Shown here: positions 1 to 5,385 of the stretch, piece by piece
Layout: each line of letters opens with the position of its first letter
How positions within the stretch are numbered: position 1 is the stretch's first letter
NCBI GenBank assembly: GCA_938023885.1
Contig: CALJCU010000219.1
Location: forward strand, 1 to 5,423
Origin: an uncultured Prevotella sp.
GTDB taxonomy: Bacteria > Bacteroidota > Bacteroidia > Bacteroidales > Bacteroidaceae
Length of the DNA: 5,423 nt
Direction: 5' to 3'
Program-made: the position numbers and the translations under genes
The notes under the pieces: generated by a model
Seen by the model: the letters and a program-made list of their open reading frames with translations, nothing else
Told to the model about the DNA's origin: nothing
The model's database searches: none

Positions 1-474
1 GTCAGGGATATCAAGGACTTTTGATCCCAACTCGCCGATCATCGTTATGCGGAAACTTTTCAGACGGCAAATTACAACAGGCTTCTCTTTGTCGGAGAGG
101 TAGGGCTTGAGCATTTTGGTGATAGTGTCTTCTACCTCTGGTCTTGTCAGTCCGCCGACGTGTATTCGGCCAAGTACGGGAAAATTAATGGTCCCGTCGT
201 TATTGACGAGATAGCCTGTAACATTATTGTTATAGGTGTTAAACGAAGTCCCTGCCGTAAAGAGATTGAATGGTTCGGCTACTTCAGGATTGGAGGTCTT
301 GACAATGATGGTCAGTTCATCGCTAGGCATAATCTTTGTCTCCGGAAGGCCCTTGGAGGAAGCAAGATTAACCGAATCGATGTTCTGGAAATAAGTGAAA
401 TTGCGCATGCTTTGGCAACTCCCAACAAAAAAGAGAATTGCAAACAAAACCATTGAAAGGAGGATTTTTTTCAT
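1..474 (-). CDS. Polysaccharide biosynthesis/export lipoprotein, Wza-type (3' part beyond the window)
   Basis: The minus strand is open for 158 codons from an ATG at 474 to the left edge, so this is the N-terminal part of a longer protein; Bacteroidota members are usually about 260 residues. Residues 1-20 form a lipoprotein signal: a Lys-Lys start, a hydrophobic core and a lipobox-like VGSC with Cys20. No acidic surface-export signal follows the Cys, so the lipid anchor probably faces the periplasm. The YFQNID motif (28-33) is common in Bacteroidota Wza homologues. A Poly_export domain spans roughly 47-140, with the characteristic GYLVNNDGTINFPVLG stretch at 87-102, and MIGELG (145-150) looks like the start of an SLBB domain. 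By family knowledge it would help form the outer-membrane channel exporting capsule or exopolysaccharide. Partner genes, such as a Wzc-like kinase, would be expected beyond the left edge. The family is clear; the polymer is unknown. Confidence 0.9.
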   Translation of the reverse strand, partial: MKKILLSMVLFAILFFVGSCQSMRNFTYFQNIDSVNLASSKGLPETKIMPSDELTIIVKTSNPEVAEPFNLFTAGTSFNTYNNNVTGYLVNNDGTINFPVLGRIHVGGLTRPEVEDTITKMLKPYLSDKEKPVVICRLKSFRITMIGELGSKVLDIPD

Positions 475-492
475 TTTCTAAGTTATCGAATG

Positions 493-508
493 CTTTGCTT
501 GTGCAAAG
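493..508. repeat. Perfect 6-bp inverted repeat with 4-nt loop at the promoter
   Basis: CTTTGC (493-498) and GCAAAG (503-508) are perfect inverted copies separated by TTGT. The right arm overlaps the minus-strand -7 box, and the left arm lies about where transcription would start. It could be an operator or a 5'-end hairpin of the Wza-type mRNA. Part of the symmetry simply comes from the TTTG in the -7 box, so function is uncertain. Confidence 0.4.
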
Positions 509-534
509 TTAAGACTTATTTTTCGAAGTATAAA
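504..534 (-). promoter_or_regulatory. Probable Bacteroidota promoter for the Wza-type gene
   Basis: Read on the minus strand, 511-504 is TAACTTTG, an exact match to the Bacteroidota -7 consensus TAnnTTTG. A -33-like TTTA (534-531, one mismatch to TTTG) lies upstream with a 19-nt spacer, which is the expected distance. Transcription would begin near 497, giving a leader of about 20-25 nt before the ATG at 474. This is a consensus match only, but both elements and the spacing agree. Confidence 0.55.
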
Positions 535-587
535 GGATTAGAGAGAATTTATTATTGGAAATGTAATGGATGGTAAAGAAAAATATG

Positions 588-595
588 TAATTTTG
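588..595 (+). promoter_or_regulatory. Candidate -7 box for the ansA transcript
   Basis: TAATTTTG matches the Bacteroidota -7 consensus TAnnTTTG. At the expected -33 spacing there is only AATG (565-568, 19-nt spacer), a half match to TTTG. Transcription would start near 602, leaving a leader of about 135 nt before ansA that would contain the small ORF at 647-721. An AT-only 10-bp palindrome (601-610) sits at the predicted start site. Confidence 0.45.
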
Positions 596-646
596 CAGTG
601 ATAAATTTATACACATACAGTTTTTATTCAATCACAGTTGAAATAG

Positions 647-721
647 ATGGGAGAAGAGCACCGGTTGGAGACCTGGAAGAAGTATATGGCTTTTTTGGAA
701 ACGAATAAGCATCAGGGATAA
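647..721 (+). CDS. Possible 24-residue leader peptide or gene remnant upstream of ansA
   Basis: An ATG at 647 opens a 24-codon frame ending in TAA at 719-721, beginning MGEEHRLETWKKYMAF and ending in NKHQG. The composition is charged and helical, protein-like rather than low-complexity. It lies about 45 nt after the predicted transcription start and ends 17 nt before the ansA ATG, so it would be co-transcribed. I see no clear Shine-Dalgarno site, which is normal in Bacteroidota. There is no run of Asn or Asp codons to suggest an attenuator sensing the AnsA substrate or product. The end vaguely recalls the segment just before the RKTPER motif of Bacteroidota Fur-family regulators, which would make it a truncated remnant, but that impression comes from memory and is weak. 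A chance ORF of this size is also quite possible. Confidence 0.25.
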   Translation: MGEEHRLETWKKYMAFLETNKHQG

Positions 722-726
722 AAATT

Positions 727-731
727 AAGGA
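727..731 (+). promoter_or_regulatory. Shine-Dalgarno-like site for ansA
   Basis: AAGGA lies 7 nt upstream of the ansA ATG at 739, a suitable distance for ribosome binding. It supports that start, which also places the conserved TGGTI motif at its usual distance from the N-terminus. Confidence 0.45.
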
Positions 732-738
732 TCAGGCA

Positions 739-1767
739 ATGAATAGGGTATTACTGATATACACAGGTGGCACCATTGGAATGGGGCAGAACCCTAAGAC
801 GGGTGTGTTGGAGCCGCTCGACTTCAATCATCTTGAAGACTCCATGCCGGAGTTCAATCTTATCCGCAAGAATGTGGATGTGGACGTGTATCAGTTCACG
901 CCTCCCATTGATTCCAGTGACATGGTGCCGAAAAACTGGGCACAGATCGTACGTATCATTGCGCGCAACTATGACCAGTACGACGGCTTCGTTATCCTTC
1001 ATGGTACCGATACGATGGCCTATGCCGCCTCTGCTTTGTCGTTTATGTTGGAGAACCTTACGAAGCCTGTTATCCTTACAGGTTCACAACTGCCTATCGG
1101 TCAGCTCCGTACTGACGGGAAGGAGAATCTTATCACAAGTATCGAATTAGCTGCCATGAAAGATGAAGAGGGGCATGCGCGTGTGCCGGAAGTGTGTATC
1201 TATTTCAGTGGCAGACTGTTGCGTGGCAACCGTTCTACGAAAATCAATGCAGAGGGTTTTTATGCGTTCGACAGTTTCAACTATCCTCATCTGTGCGATG
1301 CGGGTGTCGACTTCACGTTTGCTGACCATCATATTCTCAAGCCTGACTTTTCAAAACGAATGATACCTCACTATGCCATGGATGAGAACGTACTGGTGTT
1401 CAGCATCTTCCCTGGCATTCAGAAACGTATCTTCAGAAATATCCTCGATTCAACTGCTTTGCGGGGTATTGTCATGCGTACTTTCGGCAGTGGTAATGCA
1501 CCACATAACGACTGGCTGATGCCTCTGCTTAAACGCGCAGCGCAACGGGGTGTCACTGTCGTAAACATCAGTCAGTGTGTAGCGGGAAGTGTGGTGATGA
1601 ACCGCTACGACACGGGATACCAGCTTATGGACCTTGGTGTGGTGTCAGGACATGACGGCACCGTGGAAGCGGCTATCACCAAACTCATGTTCCTGCAAGG
1701 GATGTATTCGGACGCGAATATCATCCGTGGACTGATGAACCAGTCGCTCGCAGGAGAGATTTCTTAA
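739..1767 (+). CDS. ansA: Type I (cytoplasmic) L-asparaginase
   Basis: This 342-residue protein hydrolyses L-asparagine to aspartate and ammonia. It has no signal peptide, so it is the cytoplasmic type I enzyme, at full family length. The first active-site motif is YTGGTIGM (8-15), with nucleophile Thr12. PIDSSDM (56-62) carries substrate-binding Ser and Asp residues. The second motif, HGTDTM (88-93), supplies Thr90 and Asp91, and TGSQ (114-117) and RGNRSTK (162-168) follow. All catalytic residues are present. By remembered alignment to E. coli AnsA, residues of the allosteric asparagine site (T162, R240, C273) correspond to Thr167, Arg247 and Cys280, so cooperative control by asparagine may be kept; this is inference. 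The smaller C-terminal domain runs from about 210 to the end. Upstream are a possible leader ORF and a -7 box. The stop codon is one base from the stop of the convergent wecB-like gene, and no separate terminator fits between them. Confidence 0.96.
   Translation: MNRVLLIYTGGTIGMGQNPKTGVLEPLDFNHLEDSMPEFNLIRKNVDVDVYQFTPPIDSSDMVPKNWAQIVRIIARNYDQYDGFVILHGTDTMAYAASALSFMLENLTKPVILTGSQLPIGQLRTDGKENLITSIELAAMKDEEGHARVPEVCIYFSGRLLRGNRSTKINAEGFYAFDSFNYPHLCDAGVDFTFADHHILKPDFSKRMIPHYAMDENVLVFSIFPGIQKRIFRNILDSTALRGIVMRTFGSGNAPHNDWLMPLLKRAAQRGVTVVNISQCVAGSVVMNRYDTGYQLMDLGVVSGHDGTVEAAITKLMFLQGMYSDANIIRGLMNQSLAGEIS
1701..1725. repeat. Long inverted repeat (10-bp stem, 1-nt bulge) inside the ansA 3' end
   Basis: GATGTATTCG (1701-1710) pairs with CGAATA (1715-1720) and CATC (1722-1725) around a GACG loop, with T1721 as the only bulge. 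It lies in ansA codons 321-330 and about 44 nt beyond the stop of the opposing wecB-like gene. It could therefore be a 3'-end structure for the minus-strand transcript. No T-run follows on either strand, so it is not a classical intrinsic terminator. Confidence 0.4.
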
Positions 1768-1768
1768 A

Positions 1769-2875
1769 TTACACTTCTTCTCTTTCCAGTATTCTAAGCA
1801 TTCGGTCTGCACTGCGGCCATCCCATCTGTCGGGCAGTGCACCTTCCTTCCACTTGTCTGCTGCAGCATCGGCAACTGCCTTCCCAAGTGTTTGAGCGTC
1901 TTCACCTACGAGCACGTTCGTGCCAATCTTTACGGTCTCGATATGCTCTGTATAAGAATTGAGGGTGATACAAGGCACGTGGTTGAATGTCGCTTCTTCA
2001 GCTACATTACCTGAGTCGGTGATAATTGCTTTTGCATTTGCCGTAAGCCATGAGAAAGCGAGGTAGGGCAGAGGATCGACGATGTGGAACGTCTTCTTAT
2101 CAGCTTTGCTCAGAAACGCTTCAACAGCCTCGGAGGCCAGGCCCCGTAGAGGTGCGATGACAGGCGTGTCTCCGGCATTGCCGATGATAGCCTTCACCAT
2201 GCGTTGAAGATTCTCTTTGTTGGCAATGAGCACTTTCCTGTTCAATGTGAATACGAAATAGCCGTTACTTTTCAGTCTTAACTTATCGATGACGGCAGGC
2301 TTCTGCAACTTGTCATGGATGAACCGTAGGTTGTCCATGAGGATGTTTCCCACCATGTAAACCTTGGAGAGTTCTGCACCCTCGCGGTTGGCGATGGAGT
2401 TGTTGCTTGCTCCCGCAGTGAAGAGAATATCCGAAAGGCCGTCAATGACAAGCCGGTTTACTTCCTTCGGCATGTTGATGTCGAACGAGCGTGTCCCTGC
2501 TGCGATGTGAGCGAGCCTGATGCCATGCTTCTTCGTCACGATAGCCACAGCCATGGTAGAGGCGAGGTCATCGACAACGATAACTGTATCTGTGGGATGC
2601 TGCTGAAGATAAACCTCAAATTTCTGCATCACTTGCCCCGTTATCTCACTGAGGTTCGTGGCTGTTACACCGAGGAAAGTGTTAGGATGGGGTATCTCCA
2701 AATCGGCATAGAGCGTCTTGTCGAGTGTGGGATCACTCTCTGCACCCGTATAGACAAGTTGCATATCCACAGTCTTTGAGGTGTTGCCCTCCGCCTGACG
2801 GTTTTTGACGGCTCTGATGAGTGGTGCCACCTTAATGAGGTTTGGGCGTGCGCCGCATACAATGCATAAGTTCAT
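1769..2875 (-). CDS. wecB: WecB-family UDP-N-acetylglucosamine 2-epimerase homologue with altered active site
   Basis: This 368-residue protein is of normal length for the non-hydrolysing UDP-GlcNAc 2-epimerase family, which interconverts UDP-GlcNAc and UDP-ManNAc for surface polysaccharides. Seen motifs are GARPNLIKVAP (8-18, with Arg10 and Lys15), HIAAGTRSFD (123-132), MPKEVNR (135-141) and ITDSGNVAEEA (285-295), consistent with two Rossmann-like domains of the GT-B fold. By remembered alignment to E. coli WecB, Asp95 and Glu131 are kept (Asp103, Glu138), as are UDP-contacting Ser290 and Glu296 (Ser288, Glu294). Glu117 is Ala125, in HIAAG instead of HVEAG, and His213 is Asn212, in TLNRK instead of a GHR or LHR motif. 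The GDT segment reads DDL (102-104). The reading frame is intact and otherwise family-like, so this is a diverged homologue rather than a decaying gene. It is the last gene of the minus-strand block, 28 bp after the SPFH gene. The fold is secure; epimerase activity is doubtful, and it may bind a UDP-sugar or use altered chemistry. Confidence 0.85.
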   Translation of the reverse strand: MNLCIVCGARPNLIKVAPLIRAVKNRQAEGNTSKTVDMQLVYTGAESDPTLDKTLYADLEIPHPNTFLGVTATNLSEITGQVMQKFEVYLQQHPTDTVIVVDDLASTMAVAIVTKKHGIRLAHIAAGTRSFDINMPKEVNRLVIDGLSDILFTAGASNNSIANREGAELSKVYMVGNILMDNLRFIHDKLQKPAVIDKLRLKSNGYFVFTLNRKVLIANKENLQRMVKAIIGNAGDTPVIAPLRGLASEAVEAFLSKADKKTFHIVDPLPYLAFSWLTANAKAIITDSGNVAEEATFNHVPCITLNSYTEHIETVKIGTNVLVGEDAQTLGKAVADAAADKWKEGALPDRWDGRSADRMLRILEREEV

Positions 2876-2903
2876 TTCTTCTGTTTATTATTTGAGGACT
2901 ATT

Positions 2904-3848
2904 CTATTTGAACAGCTCTTTTATTCCTCCTAAACTTCCCATGAGGCTGCTGGCTTCGTAAGGCAGGAAGACGGTCTTTGACTTGTCACCCGAAGCAACT
3001 TGCTGAAGCATCTGGATGTAGTTTTTCGCAAGCAGGTAGTTGGCGGGATTCGTCGACTGTCCGACAGCTTGTGTAATTTTCTCGATGGCTGCCGCCTCAG
3101 CCTCGGCCTTACGGATACGTGCCGTAGCCTCACCCTCAGCCTTGAGAATAGCCTGCTGCTTATTGGCCTCTGCGCGGTTGATGGTTGCTGCTTTCTCGCC
3201 TTCCGACTGAAGGATCTGTGCCTGCTTCTGACCTTCCGAGGTGAGGATGGTGGCACGTTTGTCCCGCTCTGCCTGCATCTGTTTCTCCATGGCCTGGAGC
3301 ACACTCTGTGGAGGAATGATATCCTGCAGCTCCACGCGGTTTACCTTGATACCCCATTTGTTGGTGGCGTCGTCAAGCACGCCGCGAAGCTTCGTGTTGA
3401 TAACATCTCGAGATGTCAGCGTCTGGTCGAGCTCCATCTCGCCGATGATGTTGCGGAGCGTTGTCTGCGTGAGCTTCTCAATGGCATTAGGGAGGTTGTT
3501 GATCTCGTAGACCGCTTTGAATGGATCTACAATCTGAAAATAGAGCAGGGCGTTGATCTGCATCTGGATGTTATCTTTCGTGATAACATTCTGCTTGTCA
3601 AAGTCATACACTTGCTCTCTGAGGTCGATATGGTTACTGTAAGTGTAGCGTCCCCGCTGATAAGTCACGATGACCTTTGCCCGGTCGATGAATGGGATAA
3701 TAACATTGATGCCTGGCTTGAGAGTGGCATGATATTTACCGAGGCGCTCAATGATGCGGGTCTCACTTTGTGGGATGATGACGATGGCCATCTTGGCAAA
3801 GATAAGCACGAAGACGACCAGCCCGATAAGAACATAGAATCCGATCAT
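2904..3848 (-). CDS. SPFH/Band 7 membrane protein, paraslipin (QmcA-like) type
   Basis: This 314-residue protein has one N-terminal membrane segment (about 3-25), then an SPFH/Band 7 domain (about 22-185) with typical IIPQSETRIIERLGKYH (24-40), LKPGINVIIPFID (43-55) and RGVLDDATNKWGIKVNRVEL (155-174) stretches. A charged, alanine-rich helix at about 186-258 is built from 11-residue repeats. A conserved C-terminal part includes NYLLAKNYIQ-like and KTVFLPYEAS (291-300) sequence. Length and layout fit the paraslipin/QmcA group. SPFH proteins assemble into large ring or cage oligomers that scaffold membrane microdomains and often work with membrane proteases. The NfeD-family gene 30 bp upstream is the usual partner. 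The ATG at 3848 is chosen because it leads directly into the membrane helix; no Shine-Dalgarno site is evident. The family assignment is strong, while the client or protease partner is unknown. Confidence 0.94.
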   Translation of the reverse strand: MIGFYVLIGLVVFVLIFAKMAIVIIPQSETRIIERLGKYHATLKPGINVIIPFIDRAKVIVTYQRGRYTYSNHIDLREQVYDFDKQNVITKDNIQMQINALLYFQIVDPFKAVYEINNLPNAIEKLTQTTLRNIIGEMELDQTLTSRDVINTKLRGVLDDATNKWGIKVNRVELQDIIPPQSVLQAMEKQMQAERDKRATILTSEGQKQAQILQSEGEKAATINRAEANKQQAILKAEGEATARIRKAEAEAAAIEKITQAVGQSTNPANYLLAKNYIQMLQQVASGDKSKTVFLPYEASSLMGSLGGIKELFK

Positions 3849-3878
3849 GGGTTTATGAATTTGGGGTCAATGATAAAA

Positions 3879-4325
3879 TTACTTTTTGGTAACGGTGACG
3901 ATGATGCTGTCCCGCTTCGTGATGACTACTTTCTCACCCTTAGTGAGAATCTCACCATTGCCTGTCACGGCCCGCCATTCGTCACCGTCCACTTTCACGT
4001 ATCCGGCTTTCTCCGGTGTGATGGATTCTATGACAGTACCGGTACGACCGATAAGTGCATCAGCGTTGCTCACGCGGTCTCCACGTGTGTGGACGAATTT
4101 CATGATAAAAGGTCGGACACAGAACACGCATACTGCCGAGGCTGCCACAAACGCCACCACCTGCGCCCAGAAGGGAGTAGGGAACAGGGAGGTAATGGTA
4201 GAACAAGCGGCGCCTATGGCAAAGCACATAAGGTAGAATGTGCCTGACGACACTTCCAAGATAAGAGCCAGAACGCACACAAGCGCCCATACCAGCCACA
4301 GGTTTGAGGAGAGATAGTCTATCAT
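3879..4325 (-). CDS. NfeD-family membrane protein (short form, OB-fold C-terminus)
   Basis: This 148-residue protein has three predicted membrane segments (about 8-25, 28-47 and 54-73), followed by a soluble OB-fold domain (about 88-147). The C-terminal domain shows the NfeD pattern of spaced glycines: LIGRTGTVIESI (91-102), GYVKVDGDEWRAV (108-120) and ILTKGEKVVIT (126-136), ending in a short basic tail. It lacks the N-terminal ClpP-like serine protease domain of long NfeD proteins, so it is the short form normally paired with SPFH proteins, like YbbJ next to QmcA in E. coli. The likely role is to bind the SPFH oligomer and influence its assembly or clients in the inner membrane. It lies 43 bp after the M48 gene and 30 bp before the SPFH gene on the same strand, consistent with co-expression. 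Confidence 0.9.
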   Translation of the reverse strand: MIDYLSSNLWLVWALVCVLALILEVSSGTFYLMCFAIGAACSTITSLFPTPFWAQVVAFVAASAVCVFCVRPFIMKFVHTRGDRVSNADALIGRTGTVIESITPEKAGYVKVDGDEWRAVTGNGEILTKGEKVVITKRDSIIVTVTKK

Positions 4326-4368
4326 AAAGCTGCTTGGGATTATTCGTGAGTGGATCTTGTTGTTGCCC

Positions 4369-5262
4369 TTATCTTCTACGTCTCGTAGTGGTCCTTTTCG
4401 TACTCCTGCGGGTTATAGTCTTGGCTGTTGTGTTCTGCCTGGCATATCCTGAAGCCTCATAGTATTTCATAGCCTCTGGTATCTCTCTCTCTATGGCTGC
4501 GATACGCTTGGCATCTGATGGGTGGTCAGAAAGAAAATCGCTCTGGTTGCCACTGTTGCTGCTTGCAGCCATACGCTGCCAGAATGAGACAGCTGTCTCA
4601 GGGTTGTAACCAGCCATGGCAGCGAAGATCAGGCCCATGTGGTCTGCTTCGCTCTCATCGTCGCGGCTGTATTTGAGGTTGGCTAAGTTGAAACCTTGCT
4701 GGGCAATAGTGGCTGCAACATTGGCCGCATCACTGCCTACGACCTGACCGAGAACAGCACCGCCAATCTGTGTGCCGTACTGCTGACGAATTTTCTTTGA
4801 TATCTGCTCAGCAGAGTGCTTGGCTACAGCGTGGGCAATCTCATGGCCGAGGACGATGGCGAGGGATGCCTCGTTCTGTGTGACAGGCAGCAGACCCTCA
4901 TAGACAACGATCTTACCGCCAGGCATGCAGAAAGCGTTGGCCTCACTACCCTGTACGAGGTTGAACTCCCACGAGAAGTTCCGAATCTCAGAAGAAAGGC
5001 CGTTGTTCCTCAGATAAGTCTCCACGGCATTGGCGAGGCGTGTGCCTACGCGCTTTACCATGGCTGTATTAGCTGCGTTTGTAGAAAGCTTCGCAGTCTT
5101 CATGAACTCTGAATATTGCTGGTTACTCAGGCTGAGCACTTCGGCGTCAGAAACAAGCAGATTGTGCTTGCGGCCTGTGATAGGTACTGTTGAAGTTGTG
5201 CCGCATGCTGCAAAAAGCAAGGTGGCAATGAGCGACATGAGAATAAACTTGAAACGTTTCAT
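4369..5262 (-). CDS. M48-family zinc metalloprotease lipoprotein (LoiP/YggG-like)
   Basis: This 297-residue protein begins with a lipoprotein signal and the lipobox FAAC, Cys20. Gly-Thr-Thr follows the Cys, with no acidic surface-export signal, so it is probably a periplasm-facing outer-membrane lipoprotein. TVPITGRK (25-32) is typical of Bacteroidota M48 lipoproteins. The catalytic core has GHEIAHAVAKHS (139-150) with zinc ligands His140 and His144 and catalytic Glu141. Further on, ESEADHMG (203-210) supplies the third ligand, most likely Glu203, and Asp207. DHPSDAKRI (246-254) is the conserved C-terminal histidine motif. All active-site residues are present. A Gly/Ala-rich stretch (164-190) may be a flexible or membrane-touching segment. 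The last 17 residues hold nine Lys or Arg and end in four Arg, an unusual basic tail. Relatives degrade misfolded outer-membrane or periplasmic proteins. It is the first gene of the minus-strand block, 27-30 nt after the predicted transcription start. Confidence 0.93.
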   Translation of the reverse strand: MKRFKFILMSLIATLLFAACGTTSTVPITGRKHNLLVSDAEVLSLSNQQYSEFMKTAKLSTNAANTAMVKRVGTRLANAVETYLRNNGLSSEIRNFSWEFNLVQGSEANAFCMPGGKIVVYEGLLPVTQNEASLAIVLGHEIAHAVAKHSAEQISKKIRQQYGTQIGGAVLGQVVGSDAANVAATIAQQGFNLANLKYSRDDESEADHMGLIFAAMAGYNPETAVSFWQRMAASSNSGNQSDFLSDHPSDAKRIAAIEREIPEAMKYYEASGYARQNTTAKTITRRSTKRTTTRRRR

Positions 5263-5295
5263 TTCCTTGAATCTTTATATTACTTGTTTATTTTG

Positions 5296-5303
5296 CAAAC
5301 TTA
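5296..5303 (-). promoter_or_regulatory. Candidate -7 box for the M48-NfeD-SPFH-wecB block
   Basis: On the minus strand 5303-5296 reads TAAGTTTG, an exact match to the Bacteroidota -7 consensus TAnnTTTG. No TTTG is found at the expected -33 distance (around 5323-5328), so the promoter may be weak or activator-dependent. Transcription would start near 5289, leaving a short A-rich leader of about 27 nt before the ATG at 5262. Confidence 0.5.
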
Positions 5304-5363
5304 CATAGAATTTTCCAATTATACACTGGTTGGATAAAGAAATCTGTTTTTTCTTTAGAGGAA

Positions 5364-5385
5364 ACGATCGCATAACGATTGCATA
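5364..5385. repeat. Tandem 11-bp direct repeat upstream of the M48 operon
   Basis: Two adjoining 11-bp units, ACGATCGCATA (5364-5374) and ACGATTGCATA (5375-5385), differ at one base. The centre-to-centre distance is about one helical turn, which would place two bound proteins on the same DNA face. The pair lies about 60-80 bp upstream of the minus-strand -7 box and could serve as an activator or repressor site for this operon or for a gene to the right of the window. No regulator is identified. Confidence 0.45.

Noticed and set aside
160..456. A 98-codon plus-strand frame at the left end
   Set aside because: It is antisense to the clear Wza-type export lipoprotein, whose signal peptide and domain motifs are on the minus strand.
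767..1150. A 127-codon frame overlapping ansA in another plus-strand frame
   Set aside because: It is Ser/Arg/Leu-rich without recognisable motifs and overlaps the catalytic core of ansA, so it is a shadow frame.
1769..2875. Treating the wecB-like gene as a pseudogene
   Set aside because: The frame is uninterrupted, full length, and keeps the UDP-binding motifs. Changed catalytic residues alone fit divergence of function better than decay.
3000..4247. A 415-codon open frame on the plus strand, antisense to the SPFH and NfeD genes
   Set aside because: It lies wholly opposite two well-recognised family proteins, its translation is Leu/Cys/Asp-rich with no recognisable domain, and it crosses the spacer between them. 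It is a by-product of codon use on the minus strand.
4376..4388. Small hairpin CTACG-TCT-CGTAG near the end of the M48 gene as a terminator
   Set aside because: The stem is only 5 bp, lies inside the coding sequence among repeated Arg codons, and has no following T-run; the next gene starts only 43 bp after the stop.
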